DNA of 37,942 bases from Bacteroidota bacterium (lineage in GTDB: Bacteria; Bacteroidota; Bacteroidia; Chitinophagales; Chitinophagaceae): the NCBI GenBank assembly GCA_023392185.1, contig JAEVZP010000028.1, positions 1 to 37,942 on the forward strand. Reading direction: 5' to 3'. Below are positions 14,082-21,471 of the stretch, piece by piece. Each line of letters opens with the position of its first letter. Position 1 is the stretch's first letter. The position numbers and the translations under genes were made by a program. A model generated the notes under the pieces. That model was not told the DNA's origin. It made no database searches and worked only from the letters and a program-made list of their open reading frames with translations.

Positions 14082-16472
14082 ATGTCTGCCAACCCTGCCC
14101 CGAATCCGACGCTTACCTCTTCTCCCCTCATGGAAAAGCTGCAAAGCGAAGGCGGCCGGCAGCGCCGGCTGGCGGGCGTTTCGGTGGATGCGCACAACCG
14201 GGTAACGGAAACGGCCGGGCCGGTTAGCGCCTTTTTGCAACCGGGTGTGGAAGCGGCGGAAAACCCTCTGATTACTTCCATATTTTCCGGAAACCTTACC
14301 CAAAAAATCACGGCTTTCCAACAACTTGCCGCCGAAACCGGCGCAGTGCAGGAAGGCTTAATTCCAGCCGGGGACCAGACTATTCGCCTCGCCGTTCACC
14401 CACCCGACGCAAGCGGCCACTGGGCTTTTTTTCTGGAAAGCCTGCCCGCTTTAGAACCTGAAAGTCACCTCTCTAATGCGGCTTTTGAGCAGGCGCTCGC
14501 CCCGACCCTGCTGCTCGCTCCGGTATTTGACGAAGACCCGAATCTACCCGTTGATTTTCGCTGCGTGCTGGCCAACGGCGCAGCCGAAGCCCTTTTTTCG
14601 CCTCTGAATGACCCGATTTCCGGAAAGTTATTCTCCTATTTCCGGGGACCGCTTTGCGAACAACTGTCACACAAACAACTTCTTTTCTCCTACAAAACCG
14701 GCAGCACCGAAAAAACGGAACTGTCCCTGCGCGCGGCCAACGGGGAGGCCCACTGGTACGAGGCCGCCCTCACCAAAGTAACTGATTGCCTTTCTCTTAG
14801 CTTTACCGACATCACCGCTTCGCGGACGGCACAGGAACGGCTTCGCAAGCATTACAACCAGCTGGTAGAAACCCGCAAAGAACTGCGCAGGCTGACCGCC
14901 ACACTGGAAGAAACGATCCGGCAGCGCACCGAGGAAGTCACGGCAAGCGAAGAGCGCTTCCGCCTGGTGGCGAGCGCCACTACCGACGCCATTTACGATT
15001 GGGAACTGAGCACGGGTCGTCATTGGTGGAGTAATGGTCTTTATACCCAGTTTGGCTACGAAGTAGAAACTGCACCCAACGGACGGCAGTTCTGGGAATC
15101 GCGCCTGCACCCCGAAGACCGCGACGCAGTGGTAAGTGCGCTTCACAAGACAGTAGAGGGCGGCGAATCGTGGCGCGCCGAGTACCGTTTCCGGAAAGCC
15201 GACGGCGAATATGCCTGGGTGCTGGACCGCGCCAACATCGTGTATGACGAAACGGGCGTGCCTTATCGGATGCTCGGCTCGATGCTGGATATTTCCGCCA
15301 TCCGGGCGGCCAATCGCGCCGCCGAACGGCGCGAAGCAGAGTATTTCCAGCTGGCCGAATCCCTGCCCCACATCGTCTGGATTGCCGACGCAGCCGGAAA
15401 AGTCATCTACCTCAACCGGCAGTGGGAAACCTTTACCGGAACCCGCCCCGATCTGCCCGCTTCGCTGACTTATTTCCGGAAAATGATTCATCCGGAAGAT
15501 GCCCGGGCCTTTGCCCGCAGCTGGATCCGGGTGGCGGCAGCCGATATTCCTTTTGAGGCCGAATGCCGGCTGCGGACGGCTTCCGGCGACTACCGGTGGG
15601 TGATGATCCGGGCACAGAAAACCCACAACGAGACCGACGAGGAAGCGCGCTGGAACGGCGTCTGCATTGATGTGCACGAACGCAAGACCCTGAATGCCCT
15701 GCTGGAAGAACGGGTTGCCGGACGCACGGCCGAGCTGGAAGCCGCCAACCGCGAACTGGCCCATTCCAACGACGAGCTGCAGCAGTTTGCCTTTGTGACG
15801 TCCCACGACCTGAAAGAGCCACTCCGGAAAATTCAGATTTTTGGGAAAATGGTGTTTGAAAAAGCCTTGAAGGAAAATCAGTTGCAGTATAGCGGACCGC
15901 TGGGCCGTATCGTGCAGTCTTCGGAACGGCTTACCGGCCTGATCAACGATCTGCTGGATTTTTCCCAGCTTTCTGCCGGGCCCATGACGCTGACGCCCAC
16001 CGACCTGGGTGAAGTGGTGCAGCAAACCCTGGCCGATCTGGGCGTTTTAATCGAGGAAAAGGCTGCCCTTGTGGAAGTCGGGAAGCTGCCGGTCATCCAG
16101 GCGGTGCCGGGGCAATTGCAGCAGTTGTTTCAAAACCTGATTACCAACGCGCTGAAATTTTCCAAGAAGGATGTTCCACCCCATATCCGCATCCGGGCCG
16201 AGCGCATTTCCCGGAAGGCTTTCGACGCGCCGGTCCATACCAAAGGCGCCTTTGTGCGCATCTCTATTGCCGACAATGGCATTGGTTTCAGCGAGCAGTA
16301 TCTCTATAAGATATTCACACTCTTCCAGCGGCTGCATTCCCGGGAAGCTTATGAAGGAACAGGCCTTGGCCTCGCCATCGTACAGAAAATCATTAATCTG
16401 CACAACGGGATCATCACGGCGCAAAGCGAGGAAGGCGAAGGCGCGACTTTTACTTTTATCCTGCCGGTGTGA
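14082..16472 (+). CDS. Soluble multi-PAS sensor histidine kinase
   Basis: A 796-residue kinase without membrane segments or signal peptide. The first 120 residues are PAS-like by pattern (VDAHNRVTETAGP, then FLQPG) but divergent. A second PAS-like unit covers about 145-250 (FRCVLANGAAEALF). A coiled coil at about 255-295 leads into two clear PAS_3 domains at about 300-410 and 425-545. The HisKA H-box is TSHDLKEPLRK with His575. HATPase_c motifs follow: N box LFQNLITNALKFS, G1 DNGIGF, F box FTLFQRL and G2 GTGLGLAIV. No receiver domain is fused and no response regulator is adjacent. The layout resembles phytochrome-like and oxygen-sensing kinases, and its position after an output-less phytochrome suggests partnership. 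The ATG at 14082 is preferred to the TTG immediately before it. Confidence 0.92.
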   Translation: MSANPAPNPTLTSSPLMEKLQSEGGRQRRLAGVSVDAHNRVTETAGPVSAFLQPGVEAAENPLITSIFSGNLTQKITAFQQLAAETGAVQEGLIPAGDQTIRLAVHPPDASGHWAFFLESLPALEPESHLSNAAFEQALAPTLLLAPVFDEDPNLPVDFRCVLANGAAEALFSPLNDPISGKLFSYFRGPLCEQLSHKQLLFSYKTGSTEKTELSLRAANGEAHWYEAALTKVTDCLSLSFTDITASRTAQERLRKHYNQLVETRKELRRLTATLEETIRQRTEEVTASEERFRLVASATTDAIYDWELSTGRHWWSNGLYTQFGYEVETAPNGRQFWESRLHPEDRDAVVSALHKTVEGGESWRAEYRFRKADGEYAWVLDRANIVYDETGVPYRMLGSMLDISAIRAANRAAERREAEYFQLAESLPHIVWIADAAGKVIYLNRQWETFTGTRPDLPASLTYFRKMIHPEDARAFARSWIRVAAADIPFEAECRLRTASGDYRWVMIRAQKTHNETDEEARWNGVCIDVHERKTLNALLEERVAGRTAELEAANRELAHSNDELQQFAFVTSHDLKEPLRKIQIFGKMVFEKALKENQLQYSGPLGRIVQSSERLTGLINDLLDFSQLSAGPMTLTPTDLGEVVQQTLADLGVLIEEKAALVEVGKLPVIQAVPGQLQQLFQNLITNALKFSKKDVPPHIRIRAERISRKAFDAPVHTKGAFVRISIADNGIGFSEQYLYKIFTLFQRLHSREAYEGTGLGLAIVQKIINLHNGIITAQSEEGEGATFTFILPV

Positions 16473-16510
16473 GCGCTGGAACGCAGATAAAGCGTGCGCT
16501 AAGGTTTTTT
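16472..16510 (+). terminator. Probable terminator of the kinase gene
   Basis: AGCGC (16472-16476) pairs with GCGCT (16496-16500) and inner ACGC with GCGT, with a four-base bulge. The run TTTTTT at 16505-16510 follows after AAGG. It begins at the last base of the stop codon. Confidence 0.6.
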
Positions 16511-16616
16511 AATATGTCTTTTAAATAAATAACCATACAAGGAATAGGAACACCGGGTCACAAGGTGGCCCAATCTCCTTCAAGCGGTACAGGCACGCTG
16601 ATTCTTTTGCTTACGC

Positions 16617-16702
16617 ATTCGTTTTGTGTCCCTGCCGACAGGCAGAGTCTCTCCAGCGTATTGCCTTTTCTGAGATTCGCCTTTGGGCGGAATGACAAAA
16701 TG
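16617..16702. repeat. Inverted pair of TTTTGTCATTCC-type repeat units
   Basis: The segment 16617-16651 (TTTTGTGTCCCTGCC, then GGCAGAGTCTC) and the reverse complement of 16672-16702 (TTTTGTCATTCCGCCC, then GGCGAATCTC) are variants of one unit, each with its own small hairpin, facing each other across 20 bases. This has the look of a dispersed REP/MITE-like element. Confidence 0.6.
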
Positions 16703-16766
16703 AAAGACGGCGGTTTCAGCGCGTTTGCCCCGGCACCATACTGCCGCAGGATATTTTCCGGAAAAT

Positions 16767-17969
16767 CTACTCTTTTACGAACCGCAGCCACTGTGCCGGC
16801 ACATCCGGCGCAGCGATGCAAAGCAGGTACGTTCCCGGCGCGAGCGCTTCTACGCTACAGGTGGGCTGTGCACCATCCAGCACCCCACCCTGCACCGTGC
16901 GGCCCAGCAGGTCGATCACCTGATAGGCAACCGGTCCGGAAAGACCGCGCACCTGCACCCGAGCCTGCACCGGGTTGGGAAACACCATACAGGCGGCTGC
17001 CTGCGGAGTGCTGCCTCCTACTGAAAGAGCGCTTGCCGGCCGGTAGAAAGTGGTTTGCACCGGATAATGGTCGGAAACGGTTCTGGAATAACTTTCAACC
17101 GTCGCATTGGCCAGTTCCCGGAGCGAGCGGGCACTGCCGGGTATATAGTACCGGGCAAAAGGTGCGGAAGCAATAAAATGGTCGATGAGGCTGGTATACC
17201 GATCGTTGCTGCGGGCGCCGGCAAGGCTGATCGGCAGCGTCAGGCAGTTATAAGCATAAGGCCCCACAGAGTCGCTTACGAAGTTTTTGTAGGCGCCATA
17301 CGTCCGGTCGGTACAAATGCTCGTGTCGAGGTCGTCGTTGAAGTCGCCCAGAATCAAAAACTCTTTTCCCTTGTACTTCCGGTCGAGCGAATCTTTAAAG
17401 ATATAAGCGCCTTCTTCCCGGCGGTTGCAGGAGCTGTTGTCCGACATTGCTTTGGCGTGCAGAATAAAGAAGCTGACGGGCTGCCAGCTGCCGTCGGCAC
17501 AGCGCAGCTCGCCCTCTACCAGAAAAGGATAGCGGCCGGAGGCAAAATCCGCATAGGCATAAGGATGCCCTTCGAGAAAAGCCCGGGAACGCACCTTCCG
17601 GAACTGAGAAGGGCGATACAAAAAGCCCAGTTTCTGCGCGCCTTCATAGGCCGGGCCGGCTGGCGTTGGGGCAAGCGATGCGTAGGAAGAAATCGTAGCT
17701 TCCCAAGGGCCACCCGGCAACCGGGCAACCATATTGCGGAACGAATCCAGGTTCACCAGTTCCTGAAAACCATAGAAATCAGCACCTATGCGCTCGATCA
17801 GCGTTTGGGTTTGGGCAACCTGCTGTCCTGCCCTGGGAGCAGCGCCGCTGCCCCACCATTCAAGATTCCAGGTAACGACCCGAAAACTATCGGCGGCGGG
17901 CTGCGCACGGGCTGCAGATCCTCCAAAAACACAAAGCAGACAAACGAAAACGCTGAAGATCCGGCCCAT
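16767..17969 (-). CDS. T9SS-exported endonuclease/exonuclease/phosphatase-family protein
   Basis: A 400-residue extracellular metal-dependent phosphoesterase, likely a nuclease. MGRIFSVFVCLLCVFGGSA is a signal peptide with cleavage near ARAQ. The EEP fold motifs are all present: VVTWNLEWW (Asn35), GFQEL (Glu), FILHAKA, LGDFNDD (Asp/Asn), SLIDHFIAS and SDHYPVQ (Asp-His). The last 75 residues carry a T9SS type A sorting domain (CMVFPNPVQARVQVRG, then YQVIDLLG, then GTYLLCI). The ATG at 17969 is preferred over a TTG at 17987 because the -7 promoter box overlaps the latter. DNA scavenging or biofilm turnover is plausible; sphingomyelinase-like activity is an alternative within the same superfamily. 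Confidence 0.93.
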   Translation of the reverse strand: MGRIFSVFVCLLCVFGGSAARAQPAADSFRVVTWNLEWWGSGAAPRAGQQVAQTQTLIERIGADFYGFQELVNLDSFRNMVARLPGGPWEATISSYASLAPTPAGPAYEGAQKLGFLYRPSQFRKVRSRAFLEGHPYAYADFASGRYPFLVEGELRCADGSWQPVSFFILHAKAMSDNSSCNRREEGAYIFKDSLDRKYKGKEFLILGDFNDDLDTSICTDRTYGAYKNFVSDSVGPYAYNCLTLPISLAGARSNDRYTSLIDHFIASAPFARYYIPGSARSLRELANATVESYSRTVSDHYPVQTTFYRPASALSVGGSTPQAAACMVFPNPVQARVQVRGLSGPVAYQVIDLLGRTVQGGVLDGAQPTCSVEALAPGTYLLCIAAPDVPAQWLRFVKE

Positions 17970-17984
17970 GAATATAACGAGTAG

Positions 17985-17992
17985 CAAAATTA
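17985..17992 (-). promoter_or_regulatory. -7 element of the EEP-family gene
   Basis: TAATTTTG on the minus strand is a perfect TAnnTTTG, 15 bases before the ATG at 17969. It overlaps the alternative TTG start, which argues against that start. Confidence 0.6.
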
Positions 17993-18079
17993 CTTACCCG
18001 GCTCCGGTTATTTGAATTAAAAATACACTAAAGACGCATAGATACACCAGGACGGCGCGCACGGCTGCCAACAATATTT

Positions 18080-18087
18080 TACCTTCG
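18080..18087 (+). promoter_or_regulatory. Candidate -7 element of the glycosyltransferase gene
   Basis: TACCTTCG is one base off TAnnTTTG. It would give a leader of roughly 90 bases before the ATG at 18190. Confidence 0.35.
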
Positions 18088-18189
18088 CGGGCCCAATGGT
18101 GCTCCGGCCTGGTTTATGTTCCGGCGCCAGCGGGTGGCAGTTCCGGCCTTTTTCCTTTTTCTCTAATCCCGCAGCGCTCGTCTGTTTTC

Positions 18190-18903
18190 ATGGTTCTTTC
18201 CATTGTCATCCCGGCCTATAACGAAGGCCCGACCATTCACCGGATTCTGGACCGCCTGCGGGCCGTTGAGCTGATTGGCGGGTTCCGTAAAGAAGTCATC
18301 ATCGTCAACGACTGCTCTAAGGACAACACGGAAGCAGCCATTCTGGAATATGCAGCCACCTATCCGGAACTGGGCATTCAATACCGGAAACACGAAGTGA
18401 ACCAGGGCAAAGGCGCTGCCCTGCACACCGGCATCCGCGAGGCCACCGGCGACTATGTCATTATTCAGGATGCCGATCTGGAATACGACCCGCAGGAATA
18501 CAACCTGCTGCTCAAACCGGTGGTTGACGGATTTGCCGATGTGGTGTATGGCTCGCGCTTTATGGGCGGCAATCCGCACCGGATTCTGTTTTTCTGGCAC
18601 TCGATCGGCAACCGCTGGCTGACGGCGCTGAGCAATATGCTTACCAACCTGAACCTGACGGATATGGAAACCTGCTACAAGCTGTTTCGGCGCGACATGG
18701 TGCAGAGCCTCCGGCTGGAAGAGAAGCGTTTTGGCTTTGAGCCGGAAGTAACGGCCAAGATCAGCCGCATTCCTAAAGTGCGGATTTATGAAGTGGGCAT
18801 TTCCTACTATGGCCGCACCTATGAAGAAGGTAAAAAGATTGGCTGGAAAGACGGTTTCCGGGCCATCTGGTGCATCCTCAAATACAACCTCTGGGCGCGG
18901 TAG
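18190..18903 (+). CDS. Family 2 glycosyltransferase, polyprenyl-phosphate-sugar synthase type
   Basis: A 237-residue GT-A fold enzyme resembling dolichol-phosphate mannosyltransferase. It transfers a sugar from a nucleotide donor to a lipid phosphate or similar acceptor at the cytoplasmic membrane face. SIVIPAYNEGPTIHRIL is the nucleotide-binding start and EVIIVNDCSKDNT the second strand. NQGKGAALHTGIREATGDY leads to the metal-binding DADLEYDP (Asp94, Asp96). YGSRFMGG and TDMETCYKLFRRD are typical of the DPM1/YkcC-like subgroup. There is no C-terminal membrane anchor. MVLSIVIP is the usual family start. The gene runs into a strong hairpin at the mirror axis, so its native downstream neighbour cannot be known. 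Confidence 0.93.
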   Translation: MVLSIVIPAYNEGPTIHRILDRLRAVELIGGFRKEVIIVNDCSKDNTEAAILEYAATYPELGIQYRKHEVNQGKGAALHTGIREATGDYVIIQDADLEYDPQEYNLLLKPVVDGFADVVYGSRFMGGNPHRILFFWHSIGNRWLTALSNMLTNLNLTDMETCYKLFRRDMVQSLRLEEKRFGFEPEVTAKISRIPKVRIYEVGISYYGRTYEEGKKIGWKDGFRAIWCILKYNLWAR

Positions 18904-18940
18904 TCCCGCAGTCCGCAGGCCTGAATAACCTTCCCCATAC

Positions 18941-19002
18941 CTTAAAAAAACAAGCGAGCCATTTCCGGAAATTTCCGGAAATGGCTCGCTTGTTTTTTTA
19001 AG
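18941..19002. terminator. Axis hairpin: bidirectional terminator with doubled TTTCCGGAAA
   Basis: Seven A at 18944-18950 and seven T at 18993-18999 flank the arms CAAGCGAGCC and GGCTCGCTTG. The centre is two abutting TTTCCGGAAA copies (18962-18971 and 18972-18981). It has the form of a strong Rho-independent terminator usable from both sides and lies about 40 bases past the glycosyltransferase stop. This part of the palindrome could be native and could have seeded the fold-back. Confidence 0.8.
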
Positions 19003-19039
19003 GTATGGGGAAGGTTATTCAGGCCTGCGGACTGCGGGA

Positions 19040-19753
19040 CTACCGCGCCCAGAGGTTGTATTTGAGGATGCACCAGATGGCCCGGAAACCGTCTTTCCAG
19101 CCAATCTTTTTACCTTCTTCATAGGTGCGGCCATAGTAGGAAATGCCCACTTCATAAATCCGCACTTTAGGAATGCGGCTGATCTTGGCCGTTACTTCCG
19201 GCTCAAAGCCAAAACGCTTCTCTTCCAGCCGGAGGCTCTGCACCATGTCGCGCCGAAACAGCTTGTAGCAGGTTTCCATATCCGTCAGGTTCAGGTTGGT
19301 AAGCATATTGCTCAGCGCCGTCAGCCAGCGGTTGCCGATCGAGTGCCAGAAAAACAGAATCCGGTGCGGATTGCCGCCCATAAAGCGCGAGCCATACACC
19401 ACATCGGCAAATCCGTCAACCACCGGTTTGAGCAGCAGGTTGTATTCCTGCGGGTCGTATTCCAGATCGGCATCCTGAATAATGACATAGTCGCCGGTGG
19501 CCTCGCGGATGCCGGTGTGCAGGGCAGCGCCTTTGCCCTGGTTCACTTCGTGTTTCCGGTATTGAATGCCCAGTTCCGGATAGGTGGCTGCATATTCCAG
19601 AATGGCTGCTTCCGTGTTGTCCTTAGAGCAGTCGTTGACGATGATGACTTCTTTACGGAACCCGCCAATCAGCTCAACGGCCCGCAGGCGGTCCAGAATC
19701 CGGTGAATGGTCGGGCCTTCGTTATAGGCCGGGATGACAATGGAAAGAACCAT
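19040..19753 (-). CDS. Family 2 glycosyltransferase (mirror copy of 18190-18903)
   Basis: The protein is identical to the left-arm glycosyltransferase and converges on it across the axis hairpin. The coding assignment is secure, but existence as a second genomic copy is doubtful. Confidence 0.85.
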   Translation of the reverse strand: MVLSIVIPAYNEGPTIHRILDRLRAVELIGGFRKEVIIVNDCSKDNTEAAILEYAATYPELGIQYRKHEVNQGKGAALHTGIREATGDYVIIQDADLEYDPQEYNLLLKPVVDGFADVVYGSRFMGGNPHRILFFWHSIGNRWLTALSNMLTNLNLTDMETCYKLFRRDMVQSLRLEEKRFGFEPEVTAKISRIPKVRIYEVGISYYGRTYEEGKKIGWKDGFRAIWCILKYNLWAR

Positions 19754-19855
19754 GAAAACAGACGAGCGCTGCGGGATTAGAGAAAAAGGAAAAAGGCCGG
19801 AACTGCCACCCGCTGGCGCCGGAACATAAACCAGGCCGGAGCACCATTGGGCCCG

Positions 19856-19863
19856 CGAAGGTA
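19856..19863 (-). promoter_or_regulatory. Candidate -7 element (mirror of 18080-18087)
   Basis: Same TACCTTCG element ahead of the mirrored glycosyltransferase gene. Confidence 0.3.
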
Positions 19864-19950
19864 AAATATTGTTGGCAGCCGTGCGCGCCGTCCTGGTGTA
19901 TCTATGCGTCTTTAGTGTATTTTTAATTCAAATAACCGGAGCCGGGTAAG

Positions 19951-19958
19951 TAATTTTG
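19951..19958 (+). promoter_or_regulatory. -7 element (mirror of 17985-17992)
   Basis: TAATTTTG ahead of the mirrored EEP gene, with its ATG at 19974. Confidence 0.55.
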
Positions 19959-19973
19959 CTACTCGTTATATTC

Positions 19974-21176
19974 ATGGGCCGGATCTTCAGCGTTTTCGTT
20001 TGTCTGCTTTGTGTTTTTGGAGGATCTGCAGCCCGTGCGCAGCCCGCCGCCGATAGTTTTCGGGTCGTTACCTGGAATCTTGAATGGTGGGGCAGCGGCG
20101 CTGCTCCCAGGGCAGGACAGCAGGTTGCCCAAACCCAAACGCTGATCGAGCGCATAGGTGCTGATTTCTATGGTTTTCAGGAACTGGTGAACCTGGATTC
20201 GTTCCGCAATATGGTTGCCCGGTTGCCGGGTGGCCCTTGGGAAGCTACGATTTCTTCCTACGCATCGCTTGCCCCAACGCCAGCCGGCCCGGCCTATGAA
20301 GGCGCGCAGAAACTGGGCTTTTTGTATCGCCCTTCTCAGTTCCGGAAGGTGCGTTCCCGGGCTTTTCTCGAAGGGCATCCTTATGCCTATGCGGATTTTG
20401 CCTCCGGCCGCTATCCTTTTCTGGTAGAGGGCGAGCTGCGCTGTGCCGACGGCAGCTGGCAGCCCGTCAGCTTCTTTATTCTGCACGCCAAAGCAATGTC
20501 GGACAACAGCTCCTGCAACCGCCGGGAAGAAGGCGCTTATATCTTTAAAGATTCGCTCGACCGGAAGTACAAGGGAAAAGAGTTTTTGATTCTGGGCGAC
20601 TTCAACGACGACCTCGACACGAGCATTTGTACCGACCGGACGTATGGCGCCTACAAAAACTTCGTAAGCGACTCTGTGGGGCCTTATGCTTATAACTGCC
20701 TGACGCTGCCGATCAGCCTTGCCGGCGCCCGCAGCAACGATCGGTATACCAGCCTCATCGACCATTTTATTGCTTCCGCACCTTTTGCCCGGTACTATAT
20801 ACCCGGCAGTGCCCGCTCGCTCCGGGAACTGGCCAATGCGACGGTTGAAAGTTATTCCAGAACCGTTTCCGACCATTATCCGGTGCAAACCACTTTCTAC
20901 CGGCCGGCAAGCGCTCTTTCAGTAGGAGGCAGCACTCCGCAGGCAGCCGCCTGTATGGTGTTTCCCAACCCGGTGCAGGCTCGGGTGCAGGTGCGCGGTC
21001 TTTCCGGACCGGTTGCCTATCAGGTGATCGACCTGCTGGGCCGCACGGTGCAGGGTGGGGTGCTGGATGGTGCACAGCCCACCTGTAGCGTAGAAGCGCT
21101 CGCGCCGGGAACGTACCTGCTTTGCATCGCTGCGCCGGATGTGCCGGCACAGTGGCTGCGGTTCGTAAAAGAGTAG
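19974..21176 (+). CDS. T9SS-exported EEP-family nuclease/phosphatase (mirror copy)
   Basis: Identical to 16767-17969: signal peptide, full EEP catalytic motif set and C-terminal T9SS sorting domain. Confidence 0.87.
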   Translation: MGRIFSVFVCLLCVFGGSAARAQPAADSFRVVTWNLEWWGSGAAPRAGQQVAQTQTLIERIGADFYGFQELVNLDSFRNMVARLPGGPWEATISSYASLAPTPAGPAYEGAQKLGFLYRPSQFRKVRSRAFLEGHPYAYADFASGRYPFLVEGELRCADGSWQPVSFFILHAKAMSDNSSCNRREEGAYIFKDSLDRKYKGKEFLILGDFNDDLDTSICTDRTYGAYKNFVSDSVGPYAYNCLTLPISLAGARSNDRYTSLIDHFIASAPFARYYIPGSARSLRELANATVESYSRTVSDHYPVQTTFYRPASALSVGGSTPQAAACMVFPNPVQARVQVRGLSGPVAYQVIDLLGRTVQGGVLDGAQPTCSVEALAPGTYLLCIAAPDVPAQWLRFVKE

Positions 21177-21240
21177 ATTTTCCGGAAAATATCCTGCGGC
21201 AGTATGGTGCCGGGGCAAACGCGCTGAAACCGCCGTCTTT

Positions 21241-21326
21241 CATTTTGTCATTCCGCCCAAAGGCGAATCTCAGAAAAGGCAATACGCTGGAGAGACTCTG
21301 CCTGTCGGCAGGGACACAAAACGAAT
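21241..21326. repeat. Inverted pair of TTTTGTCATTCC-type units (mirror copy)
   Basis: Mirror of 16617-16702 with the same two facing units. Confidence 0.55.
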
Positions 21327-21432
21327 GCGTAAGCAAAAGAATCAGCGTGCCTGTACCGCTTGAAGGAGATTGGGCCACCTTGTGACCCGGTGTTCCTATT
21401 CCTTGTATGGTTATTTATTTAAAAGACATATT

Positions 21433-21471
21433 AAAAAACCTTAGCGCACGCTTTATCTGCGTTCCAGCGCT
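21433..21471 (-). terminator. Kinase-gene terminator (mirror copy)
   Basis: Mirror of 16472-16510: bulged stem followed by six U in the leftward transcript. Confidence 0.55.

Noticed and set aside
14667..16025. 452-codon open frame antisense to the kinase gene
   Set aside because: It is a shadow of a GC-rich coding region. The protein lacks recognisable motifs, while the opposite strand encodes a complete kinase.
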